Part shown: in pieces, positions 34,001 through 42,163 of the stretch
How positions within the stretch are numbered: position 1 is the stretch's first letter
How the letters are laid out: each line of letters opens with the position of its first letter
Assembly (NCBI RefSeq): GCF_003945545.1
Contig: NZ_CP029617.1
Coordinates: 5,007,001-5,071,000, forward strand
Direction of reading: 5' to 3'
DNA: 64,000 nt
Source of the DNA: Streptomyces sp. WAC 01529
GTDB lineage: Bacteria > Actinomycetota > Actinomycetes > Streptomycetales > Streptomycetaceae
The notes under the pieces: generated by a model
What the model saw: the letters and a program-made list of their open reading frames with translations, nothing else
What the model was told of the DNA's origin: nothing
Databases searched by the model: none
Position numbers and translations under genes: made by a program

Positions 34001-36614
34001 GGCCGCCGCCCAGGGCCGCGCGGGTGCCCGCGAGGGGCGCGGCCACGACGGTACGCACGTCGGCGAGTGCACGGACGGCCGCGTACGAGGCGCCGGAACG
34101 GGCGGCCTCCACCGCCTCCTCGCCGCTCCAGCGGGTGAGGGCGCTGTAGCCGCCGGGGCGGGCGGCCACCGAGCGGGCGAGGTCGGTGTGGCGGAACCCG
34201 GGCGCGGTGCGGGCCTCCTCGGCGTACGCGCGGTAGGCGCGCTCCAGCTCCGCCGGGTCGCCGGTGGCGGTCAGGTACTCGATCACGAGTACGGAGCCTT
34301 CGTCCGCGTCCGGGCCGTCGCCGTCGAGTCGCAGCACGGCGAGGGAGGGGTCGGCGTCCACGGTGACCAGCTCGTGGAAGGCCTTCGCGTGTGCCTGGAA
34401 GGTGTCGCTGGAGAGCACCTGCTTGAACTGCTCGCCGGTCTGCCACCAGCCGAAGTTGACGTACACCTCGGGCTGGTCGGCGCGGCGCACGGCCTGGTGG
34501 GCGACGAAGCCGGGCTGCTGCCGCATCCACTGGACGTGGTCGAGGAAGCGGCGCTCGAACTCCTCGGCCCGCGCCGGGTCCTTGAGGGTGAAGGTGTTGA
34601 CGACGGTGAACTGGGGCGCGCTCATGGCGGGTTCCTTCGGAGGTGTGGTCGGGGAGGGATCGGCGGGGTGCTCGGCGAGGTCGCTCACGTCGCCTTGTCC
34701 ACGCAACGCGAGCAGCCGGTCCCGCAGCTCGCGGCGCTGGATCTTGCCGTTGCCGGAGCGTGGGATGGCGGCGACCGGCTCGGCGTGCTGGAGGTGCTGG
34801 TAGTAGGGGAGTTGCTCGTTGACCTCGGAGACGATCTCGGCCAGTGCGGTACGGGGGTCGCTGTCGTCGCCCTCGCCCTCGCCCGTGCCCGTCAGGACGA
34901 CGAGGGCGCCGGCCACCGCGCCGCTGAACTCGTGCGGCAGGTCGACGACGACGGAGTCGGCGACCCGGGGGTGCCGGTTGAGGGCCTGCTCGACCTCCGA
35001 GGGGGCGACGAGGAAGTTGTCGCACTTGAAGACGTCCTTGAGCCGGTCGACGAGGAAGAGCCGCCCGTCGTCCGCGATCCGCCCGACATCGCCGGTGGAG
35101 AGCCAGCCGTCGGGCTCAAGACCGGTGCCGTCGGGGCCGCCGAGGTAGCCCTTCATCAACTGGGGCCCGCGCAGCTGTACTTCGCCCACCTCGCCGACGG
35201 CGAGGACCGCACGGCTCGCCACGTCCACCACCCGGCACTCGGTGCCGGGCAGCGGCCGGCCGACCGAGCCGTGGACCGGGTGGTCGGGGTCGTCGCTGTG
35301 GGTGAGCGGGGAGGTCTCCGCGAGCCCGTAGCCCTGGAGCACGGGGATGCCGAAGTGCTCGGTGAGGGCGCGGGCGGCGGGGGCGGGCAGCGCGGAGCCG
35401 CCGGAGGCGATGCGCCGGACCGTCTCCAGGGTGAGCCCGCCGAGGCCCGGGTGCGCGGCGAGGCGGATCAGCCGCACGGGGAGGCTGTAGAGGTGCGTGG
35501 CCCGGTGCGCGTTGGCGGCGGCGACGGCCTCGGCGGGGTCACCGGCCGGGCAGAGCACCTGGGTGGCGCCCGCCGCGACGGCCGAGTTGAGGTGCATCGG
35601 ATGGTAGGTCGGCAGATGGTTGAGGCAGACCGAGGAGGCGTCCACACGGTGGGCGGCGGCGATCTGGGTGGCGTTGAGCGTGAGATTGCGATGGGTGAGC
35701 CGAACGGCCTTGGGCCGCCCGGTGGTACCACTGGTGAACTGCACACAGACAACGGCGTCCGGATCGCCGACGGACGGCAACCCGAGGCCAGTGCGCGGGC
35801 CCTCGAAGCCTGCCGCCCCCTCGAAGCCCGGCTCCGCCAGCCCGTCCAGCCCGTCCGGGCCGCTTGGCCCGTCCGGCCCGGTGGCCGCGCGCTCGCCCTC
35901 GGCGGTCAGGTCCGCCAGAGCGATAAGCCCCGAAGACTCGCCCGGTCCGTCAGACCCGCTCGGCCCGGCGGTCGCGCGCTCGCCCTCGGCGGTCAGGTCC
36001 GCCAGAGCGATAGGCCCCGAAGACCCGCTCGGCCTGCCCGACTCGCCCGGCATGCCCAACCCGGCAGACGCGCTCGGCCTGCCTGGCCCGTCCGGCCCGT
36101 CCGGCCCGGCGGCCGCGCGCTCGCCCTCGGAGGTCAGCTCCGCCAGACCGATAGGCCCCGAAGACCCGCCAGCCCCGTCAGACCCACCGGATCCCCCCGC
36201 CGCGGTACCGCCCCCGCCCATCAGCACCACCCGGCGCAGCCCGGGCAGCCGGTGCTGGATCGGCTTCAGGCGTGCGTACAGGGGCCCGTCCACGAAGGCC
36301 ACCTCGGCGCCGCCGAGTGTGAGCACGTGCAGCAGGTCCTCCTCCCGCAGGAGCGGGTTGACCACGGCGGTGACCAGGCCCGCGCGCGCCGCCGCGTAGT
36401 AGGCGACGGCGAAGTCCGGGTGCAGGACCGACGCCACGGCGACCGTCGCGCCCGGCGCGAGCCGCAGCGCGCGCAGGCCGCGGGCCGCCGCCGTGACGCG
36501 GGCGTCGAGCGTGCCGAAGTCCAGGTGCTCGCCGGTGCCGGAGAGGGCCACGGCGGTGCGCCGGGGGTGGGCGCTCGCGGCGCGGGAGAGCAGTCCGTCC
36601 AGCGTGTCAGCCAC
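33993..36614 (-). CDS. AMP-forming acyl ligase fused to two ABM domains
   Basis: 873 aa from GTG 36614, which has GGAGG six bases upstream and overlaps the aromatase stop by 8 bases. Residues 1-650 are an adenylating enzyme: FTSGTTGRPKAVRLTH, GYGLAETSPLTHS, LSTGDVGRIADDGRLFLVDRLKDVFK and a C-terminal IPRSGNGKIQRRELRD lysine motif. Residues from about 664 form two ABM units (FTVVNTFTLKDPARAEEFERRF; VLVIEYLTATGDPAELERAY). An in-frame ATG at 34625 with AAGGAA upstream could also start a separate 210-aa di-ABM protein. MtmL/OxyH-type ligases occur in aureolic-acid and tetracycline clusters; a fused ABM pair is unfamiliar to me. A repeat-expanded linker precedes the P-loop. Confidence 0.8.
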   Translation of the reverse strand: MADTLDGLLSRAASAHPRRTAVALSGTGEHLDFGTLDARVTAAARGLRALRLAPGATVAVASVLHPDFAVAYYAAARAGLVTAVVNPLLREEDLLHVLTLGGAEVAFVDGPLYARLKPIQHRLPGLRRVVLMGGGGTAAGGSGGSDGAGGSSGPIGLAELTSEGERAAAGPDGPDGPGRPSASAGLGMPGESGRPSGSSGPIALADLTAEGERATAGPSGSDGPGESSGLIALADLTAEGERAATGPDGPSGPDGLDGLAEPGFEGAAGFEGPRTGLGLPSVGDPDAVVCVQFTSGTTGRPKAVRLTHRNLTLNATQIAAAHRVDASSVCLNHLPTYHPMHLNSAVAAGATQVLCPAGDPAEAVAAANAHRATHLYSLPVRLIRLAAHPGLGGLTLETVRRIASGGSALPAPAARALTEHFGIPVLQGYGLAETSPLTHSDDPDHPVHGSVGRPLPGTECRVVDVASRAVLAVGEVGEVQLRGPQLMKGYLGGPDGTGLEPDGWLSTGDVGRIADDGRLFLVDRLKDVFKCDNFLVAPSEVEQALNRHPRVADSVVVDLPHEFSGAVAGALVVLTGTGEGEGDDSDPRTALAEIVSEVNEQLPYYQHLQHAEPVAAIPRSGNGKIQRRELRDRLLALRGQGDVSDLAEHPADPSPTTPPKEPAMSAPQFTVVNTFTLKDPARAEEFERRFLDHVQWMRQQPGFVAHQAVRRADQPEVYVNFGWWQTGEQFKQVLSSDTFQAHAKAFHELVTVDADPSLAVLRLDGDGPDADEGSVLVIEYLTATGDPAELERAYRAYAEEARTAPGFRHTDLARSVAARPGGYSALTRWSGEEAVEAARSGASYAAVRALADVRTVVAAPLAGTRAALGGGRD
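35886..36166 (-). repeat. In-frame triplication inside the AMP-ligase gene
   Basis: About 53-bp cores starting at 35886, 35973 and 36114 (steps 87 and 141 bp, both multiples of three) encode GP/GLI-ALADLTAEGERA three times: GPIGLAELTSEGERA, GPIALADLTAEGERA and GLIALADLTAEGERA, joined by Gly/Pro/Ser/Asp-rich stretches. The array sits just before the nucleotide-binding FTSGTTG motif. Confidence 0.88.
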
Positions 36615-37554
36615 GGCGGCCCTCCGCATATGCCCGGGCGTGCCGCAGCGTGGTGGTGCTGTTGGTGCTCAGCGCCTTGTGGAGGTAGGCGCGCGCGTCG
36701 GCGACGGTGCGGCCCTCGCCCAGGACGCGTTCGACGGCGTCGGCCCGGACGGTGACGGTGTGCCGGGACGTCACGTACACGCCGCCGTCGGTCTCGGCGA
36801 TGGTCCAGGCGCCGGTGTGCGCGGACATCAGGGCGGGGACCGTCGTCTGCTTGTAGACGATGCGGTCCTTGCCGAAGACCACCCGGACCGACTCGGTGGT
36901 GTGCGTCGAACCGTCGGCGGCGCGCGTGTCCATCGCCATCACCTGGATGCCGGGAACGTCCTCGCGCAGGTCGAGGCGGGCCACGTGCGGCAGCCGCTCG
37001 GGCCACAGGTCGGCGCGGTTGAGGAAGTCGAAGACGTCGGCCCCGGCGGCCTCGATCCGCACGGTGTCCTCGAAGGCGAAGACCAGCTCGTCCAGCTCGG
37101 CGCCCAGCTCGGCGAGCTCCTTGACGGCCGCCAGCTCCTTGGCGCTGTTGCGGTCCACCGCCTCGGTGATCCACCGCTCGCCCGCCGGGTCGTCGTCCAC
37201 CGCGCTGAAGTCGTGGTGCAGCTCCAGCGTGCAGTGCCCCTCGTCCACCGGCGTGACGGCCCAGCGCCCGCCCATGACGGCGACCGGCGGCTGCGAGACC
37301 TCCTGCCGGAAGGTGACCGTCAGCTTCTCCGCGTCGAGTTCGCGGCGCGAGGTCCACGCCTTGACCTCGCCGTTGGCGGTGGCCCAGATGCGGATGCGCT
37401 CGCTGCCCGGCTCCCGCTCCACGTGCTCGACGTGGACGTTGGGCGCGAAGTACTGCGGCCACCGGGTGACGTCGGCGACGATCCCGTACACCGTCGCTGC
37501 CGGGGCGGCGACAGCGATGGTGTGCAGGGTGTGGTGCTTTCCGGTCACGGACAC
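36607..37554 (-). CDS. Didomain aromatase/cyclase (SRPBCC x2)
   Basis: 315 aa from GTG 37554, preceded by AAGGGGAA. Two START/Bet v1-like halves are visible: VYGIVADVTRWPQYFAPNVHVEHVE in the first and VFDFLNRADLWPERLPHVARLDL in the second, the length and duplication of ActVII/MtmQ/LanL-type first-ring aromatases that follow C-9 ketoreduction. It dehydrates and aromatises the first ring. It lies between the ketoreductase and the ligase-ABM genes, so the early cyclisation enzymes are co-expressed. Confidence 0.93.
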   Translation of the reverse strand: MSVTGKHHTLHTIAVAAPAATVYGIVADVTRWPQYFAPNVHVEHVEREPGSERIRIWATANGEVKAWTSRRELDAEKLTVTFRQEVSQPPVAVMGGRWAVTPVDEGHCTLELHHDFSAVDDDPAGERWITEAVDRNSAKELAAVKELAELGAELDELVFAFEDTVRIEAAGADVFDFLNRADLWPERLPHVARLDLREDVPGIQVMAMDTRAADGSTHTTESVRVVFGKDRIVYKQTTVPALMSAHTGAWTIAETDGGVYVTSRHTVTVRADAVERVLGEGRTVADARAYLHKALSTNSTTTLRHARAYAEGRRG

Positions 37555-37569
37555 GTGCGTTTCCCCTTG

Positions 37570-37610
37570 TTCTGGGTGATGGGTTCTGGGTTCTGGGCTC
37601 TGGGACTGGG
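37570..37610. repeat. Heptameric TTCTGGG repeats upstream of aromatase gene
   Basis: TTCTGGG-like units recur about four times at 7-bp steps (minus strand CCCAGAA). They lie in the gap between ketoreductase and aromatase genes, before the aromatase ribosome site. Could be slippage-prone or part of a leader; function unknown. Confidence 0.6.
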
Positions 37611-37644
37611 CGGGGTCGGGTCGTGAGTTCCTGGTCGTCCCGGA

Positions 37645-38469
37645 TCAGAAGTTGCCGAGCCCACCGCAGACGTTGAGCGCCTGCGAGGTCAGCGACGCGG
37701 CGGTGTCCGTGGTCAAGTAGCCGACGAGACCGGCGACTTCCTCCGGCGTGGAGTAGCGGCCGAGCGGGATCTTGGCGGTGAACTTCGCCATCACCGCCTC
37801 CTCGGTCGTCTCGTACGCCGCCGCATAGCCCTCCCGCACCCGCGCGGCCATCGGCGTCTCGACATAGCCGGGGCAGACCGCGTTGACGGTGATGCCGGTC
37901 GGTGCCAGCTCGTTGCCGAGGGCCTTGGTGAAGCCGACGACGCCGTGCTTGGAGGCCGAGTAGGGGGCGCCGAGGACGACGCCCTGCTTGCCCGCCGTGG
38001 AGGCGATGTTGATGACGCGGCCCCAGCCGCGCTCGCGCAGGCCGCCCTCGCGCAGCACCTCGCGCGTCACCAGGAACACGCTGTTGAGGTTGGTGTTGAT
38101 GACGTCGAACCACAGCTCGTCGGTGACATCGGCGGTGACCCCGCCACCGCTGCGCCCCGCGTTGTTCACCAGGACGTCGATACGGCCGTACGCGGCGACG
38201 GCGGCGGCCACCAGGTCGCGCACCGACCCCGGGTCGCGGACGTCCGCGGCCGTGCCGGCCACCTCAAGTCCCTCCTCGCGCAGCTCCTTGACGGTGAGGC
38301 CGACCCTCTCCTCGTCGCGGGCGCAGATGAAGACGTTCAGGCCCTTGGCGGCCAGGTCGCGCGCGACCGCCAGACCGATCCCGCTGGTGGCCCCGGTGAC
38401 CAGGGCGACCCGCCGCTCCGGCCCCTCCTGGGGGTGCGACTGCCCTGCGTGCTGCTCGGCGTGCGCCAT
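37645..38469 (-). CDS. Type II PKS ketoreductase (ActIII-like)
   Basis: 274 aa. NADP motif VALVTGATSGIGLAVARDL, catalytic Ser in INIASTAGKQG, YSASKHGVVGFTKALGNE (YxxxK) and the NAGRSGGGVTADV loop, the equivalent of the PGG region that guides C-9 specificity in ActIII. ETPMAARVREGYA near the C-terminus is also typical of these reductases. It should reduce the C-9 carbonyl of the nascent decaketide-type chain. It is divergent from the SnoaL-like gene across a nested inverted repeat. Confidence 0.94.
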   Translation of the reverse strand: MAHAEQHAGQSHPQEGPERRVALVTGATSGIGLAVARDLAAKGLNVFICARDEERVGLTVKELREEGLEVAGTAADVRDPGSVRDLVAAAVAAYGRIDVLVNNAGRSGGGVTADVTDELWFDVINTNLNSVFLVTREVLREGGLRERGWGRVINIASTAGKQGVVLGAPYSASKHGVVGFTKALGNELAPTGITVNAVCPGYVETPMAARVREGYAAAYETTEEAVMAKFTAKIPLGRYSTPEEVAGLVGYLTTDTAASLTSQALNVCGGLGNF

Positions 38470-38508
38470 GTCCTGTTCTCCTCACGGGTGACGTAATGGC
38501 GCTCACGC

Positions 38509-38595
38509 TCGCCCCGCCGCCTCGAACCGGTATCGAGCCGTGGTGGACGCCGGGGGTCCACCGCTGCCCGAGGCCCGTTCGAGGCGGCGGGGCGA
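38509..38595. promoter_or_regulatory. Nested long inverted repeat in divergent promoter
   Basis: Perfect 19-bp arms, TCGCCCCGCCGCCTCGAAC at 38509-38527 and its complement at 38577-38595, enclose 49 bp that hold a second stem (GGTGGAC / GTCCACC). It lies between the ketoreductase (minus) and SnoaL-like (plus) starts, leaving the ribosome site GGAGGAA at 38620 free. Could be an operator, a cruciform or an RNA attenuator for the plus-strand gene. Confidence 0.75.
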
Positions 38596-38635
38596 AGCTC
38601 GTATCCGCATTCCGAGAACAGGGGAGGAACCCGCC

Positions 38636-39079
38636 ATGTCCGTGGCCGAGCAGGCGACGCGCACCGGTGCCGCCGAGACCTACCACCAGGTGCAGCAGTT
38701 CTACGCGCAGCAGATGCAGCTCCTCGACAGCGGCAGGGTGCGCGAGTGGGCCGAGACGTTCACCGAGGACGGCGTGTTCGCCGCCAACGCCCACCCCGAG
38801 CCCGCCGCGGGCCGCGCCGCGATCACCGCCGCCGCCCAGCAGGCCACCGACGCGTACGCGGCCCAGGGCATCCAGCGCCGCCACTGGCTCGGCATGGTCG
38901 CCGTGGAGGAGCGCGAGGCGGGCACGCTCTTCGCCCGCTGCTACGCGCTGGTCATCGAGACCCCGCGCGGCGGCCAGGCCGTCATCAAGGCCAGCACGCT
39001 CTGCGAGGACCTGCTGGTCCGCGAGGGCGGCGCCCTGCTGGTCCGCGACCGCCGCGTCACCCGCGACGACCTGATCTGA
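38636..39079 (+). CDS. SnoaL-like/NTF2-fold protein, putative cyclase or hydroxylase partner
   Basis: 147 aa from ATG 38636 with GGAGGAA upstream. The pattern FYAQQMQLLDSGRVREWAETFTEDGVFAANAHPEP followed by GRAAITAAAQQ is the NTF2-like fold of SnoaL-type polyketide cyclases and related hydroxylases. It is the only plus-strand gene within the aglycone block and is flanked by a long inverted repeat and a 25-bp hairpin, so it is transcribed alone. Ring closure or oxidation of the aglycone are both open. Confidence 0.8.
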   Translation: MSVAEQATRTGAAETYHQVQQFYAQQMQLLDSGRVREWAETFTEDGVFAANAHPEPAAGRAAITAAAQQATDAYAAQGIQRRHWLGMVAVEEREAGTLFARCYALVIETPRGGQAVIKASTLCEDLLVREGGALLVRDRRVTRDDLI

Positions 39080-39193
39080 CGCCCCCAGGCCACACCCCCG
39101 ACAGGCCCCTCCCGCAGTCCGCTTCACAGACCAGTGCCCGCGCGCCCTCCCCCGGCGCGCGGGCACTTCCCGTTTCCCACGCGGCATACAGCA

Positions 39194-39249
39194 CGCACGA
39201 CGTCGGCCGCCGCCCCCTCTCGCAAGGGGGCGGCGGCCGACGTCGTGCG
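39194..39249. terminator. Very long bidirectional hairpin
   Basis: A perfect 25-bp stem with the 6-base loop CTCGCA, between the converging SnoaL-like and ACP genes (left arm 39194-39218, right arm 39225-39249). It should stop transcription both ways and seal off the two units. Confidence 0.93.
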
Positions 39250-39261
39250 GGTTCCCGGCGC

Positions 39262-39519
39262 TCAGGCCGCGCGGCCCGCGGCCGTCAGGCTCTCGTTGAT
39301 GAAGCCGAGCAGCATCCGCGGCGTCTCCGCCTCCGCGACCGTGTCGTCGGAGAGCGTGATGCCGTACTCCCGCTCGATGTGCCCGGTGGTCTGGAGCACG
39401 GCGAGCGAGTCGTAGCCCAGCTCGGCGAAGGGCGTGTCGATGACATCGCCGTCCAGGTCCACGCCCTCGTCGACGCCCGCGCACTCGCGCAACAGGCCGG
39501 TCAGTTCCTTGAGTTCCAT
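39262..39519 (-). CDS. Type II PKS acyl carrier protein
   Basis: 85 aa from ATG 39519 with AAAGGGA upstream. The phosphopantetheine serine is S38 in ELGYDSLAVLQTTGHIERE. Order KS-alpha, KS-beta, ACP is the standard minimal PKS arrangement, so this is the carrier of the polyketide chain itself. Size and acidic composition are normal. Confidence 0.96.
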   Translation of the reverse strand: MELKELTGLLRECAGVDEGVDLDGDVIDTPFAELGYDSLAVLQTTGHIEREYGITLSDDTVAEAETPRMLLGFINESLTAAGRAA

Positions 39520-39563
39520 CTCGGTCCCTTTCAGGTTGTTCTTGTGCCGCACGGCAGTCGCCG

Positions 39564-40829
39564 TCACGCGGCTGCCGTCACCACGGCGGCCGCGTTGAAG
39601 CCGCCGTGCCCCCGCGCGAGCACGAGCGCGGCCCCCACCGGGTGCTCGCGTGCCTCGCGGACCAGGTCCAGTGCGATGCCGTCGGCCAGGCGGTCCACGT
39701 GGACGGTCGGCGGGATCACCCCGTCCCGCACGGACAGCAGTGCCGCCGCGAGGTCCAGGGAGCCGCCGCCCGCCGCCAGCCGGCCGGTCATCGTCTTCGG
39801 CGCGGTGACCGGCACGCCCCGGGCGCCGAAGAGCCCGGTGATCGCCTCGGCCTCCTGCCGGTCCAGCTCCGGCACACCGGCGGCGTCCGCGAATACGACG
39901 TCGATGTGATGTGCCGTCAGTCCGGCGTCCGCCAGGGCCAGTTCGGCCGCGCGGCGCAGGCCGGGCTCGCCGCCGGTGCCGGGCGCCGGGTCGAAGGTGG
40001 CCGCGTACCCGGCGAAGGCCCCGTACACCCGGGCACCGCGCTCGCGCGCGAAAGCCGGGTCCTCCAGCGTCAGCAGGGCGCCGCCCTCGCCGGGCACGTG
40101 CCCGCTCGCCGCCGCGTCGAACGGCAGATACGCGCGCGCCGGATCGTCGACGGTGGACATCCGCCCGCCGGTGAGCTGCGCCGTCCACCCCCACGGGCAG
40201 AGGGCGCCGTCCACGCCGCCGGTCACGATGAGACGGCTGCCCTTGCGCAGCTGGCGCCGCGCCTGGCCGACCGCGTCCAGGCCGCCCGCCTGCTCGGTGA
40301 CCACCACCCCGCTGGGCCCGCGCAGCCCGTGCCGGATGGAGATCTGGCCCGAGTTGACGGCGTAGAACCAGGCGTACGACTGGTACGCGCTGACGTACTG
40401 CCCGCCCTTGCTCCACAGTGCCTGGAGTTCGCGCTGACCGAACTCGAAGCCGCCCGCCGAGGCGGCCGTGACCACGCCCGCGCCGAAGTCGCCCAGGTCG
40501 TCGGGGGTGGCGCCGCAGTCGTCCAGGGCCTCCGCGGCGGCCGTCAGGGCGAGCCGCGTCATGTGGTCGGTGGACGGCAGCAGACGGCTCGGGATGTGCT
40601 CGGCCGCGTCGAAGCCCGGCACCTCACCGGCGAGCTTCGCCGGGTAGCCGGAGGCGTCGAAGCGGGCCGGCGGCCGGATGCCGCTGACGCCCGCGAGGGT
40701 CGCCCGCCACCAGGCCTCGGTGCCCAGGCCGTTGGGGGCCGTGACACCGATGCCGGTGACCACGGGGGCCGTCGGCCGGACCTCTTCGGCGGCGGCGGTC
40801 GTCTCCCGTACCCGCAGATCGCTCGTCAT
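39564..40829 (-). CDS. Ketosynthase beta subunit / chain length factor
   Basis: 421 aa. KAS fold with the active cysteine replaced by Gln: VVTEQAGGLDAVGQ, Q180, the hallmark of KS-beta. It forms the heterodimer with KS-alpha and sets chain length. ATG 40829 overlaps the KS-alpha stop by ATGA, so both are co-translated. Chain length cannot be safely read without alignment to gating residues; the associated ketoreductase, didomain aromatase and extra cyclase would suit a C20-type decaketide. Confidence 0.96.
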   Translation of the reverse strand: MTSDLRVRETTAAAEEVRPTAPVVTGIGVTAPNGLGTEAWWRATLAGVSGIRPPARFDASGYPAKLAGEVPGFDAAEHIPSRLLPSTDHMTRLALTAAAEALDDCGATPDDLGDFGAGVVTAASAGGFEFGQRELQALWSKGGQYVSAYQSYAWFYAVNSGQISIRHGLRGPSGVVVTEQAGGLDAVGQARRQLRKGSRLIVTGGVDGALCPWGWTAQLTGGRMSTVDDPARAYLPFDAAASGHVPGEGGALLTLEDPAFARERGARVYGAFAGYAATFDPAPGTGGEPGLRRAAELALADAGLTAHHIDVVFADAAGVPELDRQEAEAITGLFGARGVPVTAPKTMTGRLAAGGGSLDLAAALLSVRDGVIPPTVHVDRLADGIALDLVREAREHPVGAALVLARGHGGFNAAAVVTAAA

Positions 40830-42094
40830 GCCGTCCTCCGCTCGGGGCTGGTCAGCACCATCGCGCTCTGGAAGCCGCCGAAGCCGCTGCCGACGCTCAG
40901 CACGGTGTCGACGCGCCGCTCGCGCGCGGTGAGGGGGGTGTAGTCGAGGTCGCACTGCGGGTCGGGCTCGTGCAGATTGGCCGTGGGCGGCACCACGTCG
41001 TGCTCGATGGCCAGGGCGGACGCGGCGATCTCCAGGGATCCGATGGCGCCCAGCGAGTGGCCGATCATCGACTTGATGGAGCTGACCGGGGTGTCGTACG
41101 CGTGCGCGCCGAGGGCCTTCTTGAAGGCCTCCGTCTCGTGCCGGTCGTTCTGCTTGGTGCCCGAGCCGTGCGCGTTGACGTAGTCGACGGCGGTGGCGTC
41201 GAGCCGGGCCTCGTCAAGGGCGGCGCGGATGGCCTCGGCCATCTCGGCGCCGTCGGGCCGCAGCCCGGTCATGTGGTAGGCGTTGCTGCGCGAGGCGAAC
41301 CCCGCGATCTCCGCGTAGATGTGGGCGCCACGGGCCCGCGCCGCGTCCAGCTCCTCCAGGACGAAGACCGCCGAACCCTCGCCGAGCACGAAGCCGTTGC
41401 GGGTCCTGTCGAAGGGCCGCGAGGCGTGCGCGGGGTCGTCGTTGCGGTTGGTGGTCGCCTTGATCGCGTCGAAGCAGGCGACCGAGACCGGTGAGATCGG
41501 CGCCTCGGTGGCGCCCGCGACCATCACGTCCGCGCTGCCCTCGCTGATCAGCCCGACGGCGTGGCCCACCGCGTCCAGACCGGAGGTGCAGCCCGTGGAG
41601 ACCACGGAGGCGGGCCCCTGGGCCCCCACCGACCAGGCCACCTCGCGGGCGAAGGAGCTGGGCACGAAGTGGTCGAACAGGTGCGGCACGGCGTAGCGGT
41701 GGTCGACGAGCCAGCTCGCGCCGCCGTCGCTGACCACGTTGTACTCGGTGTCCAGACCGCTGGTGGCGCCGACCGCGCTGCCGACCGTGACACCCGTACG
41801 GAACGGGTCGAGCCCCTCGAAGGCGAGGCCGCTGTCGGCGACCGCCTCGGCGGCCGCGGTGACGGCGAACTGCGCCGCCCGGTCCATGCGCCGGATCTGC
41901 TGGGGCGTCAGCCCCCGGGCCACCGGGTCGAAGTCGGCCTCGGCGGCGATCCGGGACCGGAAGGCGGCGGCGTCGAAGAGTGAGATCGGCCGCGTCGCCG
42001 TACGCCCGTCGGTCAGCAGCGACCAGAACTCCTTGGTGCTGCCACCGCCCGGCGCGATCACGCCGATCCCGGTGATGACCACGCGCCGGCTCAC
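40826..42094 (-). CDS. Ketosynthase alpha subunit
   Basis: 422 aa from GTG 42094. Active-site C169 in VVSTGCTSGLDAVGHA, the NAHGSGTKQND histidine and KSMIGHSLGA histidine are all present. It catalyses the decarboxylative condensations of malonyl-ACP. It sits first in the minimal PKS set and about 70 bp downstream of the thioesterase gene, in line with one long transcript from the SARP side. Confidence 0.97.
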   Translation of the reverse strand: MSRRVVITGIGVIAPGGGSTKEFWSLLTDGRTATRPISLFDAAAFRSRIAAEADFDPVARGLTPQQIRRMDRAAQFAVTAAAEAVADSGLAFEGLDPFRTGVTVGSAVGATSGLDTEYNVVSDGGASWLVDHRYAVPHLFDHFVPSSFAREVAWSVGAQGPASVVSTGCTSGLDAVGHAVGLISEGSADVMVAGATEAPISPVSVACFDAIKATTNRNDDPAHASRPFDRTRNGFVLGEGSAVFVLEELDAARARGAHIYAEIAGFASRSNAYHMTGLRPDGAEMAEAIRAALDEARLDATAVDYVNAHGSGTKQNDRHETEAFKKALGAHAYDTPVSSIKSMIGHSLGAIGSLEIAASALAIEHDVVPPTANLHEPDPQCDLDYTPLTARERRVDTVLSVGSGFGGFQSAMVLTSPERRTA

Positions 42095-42163
42095 CTCGTA
42101 CGCTCCGTCCGCCGGTGCGCCGCCCCGGTGCCGGAGCGGGCATGCTCCCTGTTCACGACCGCA

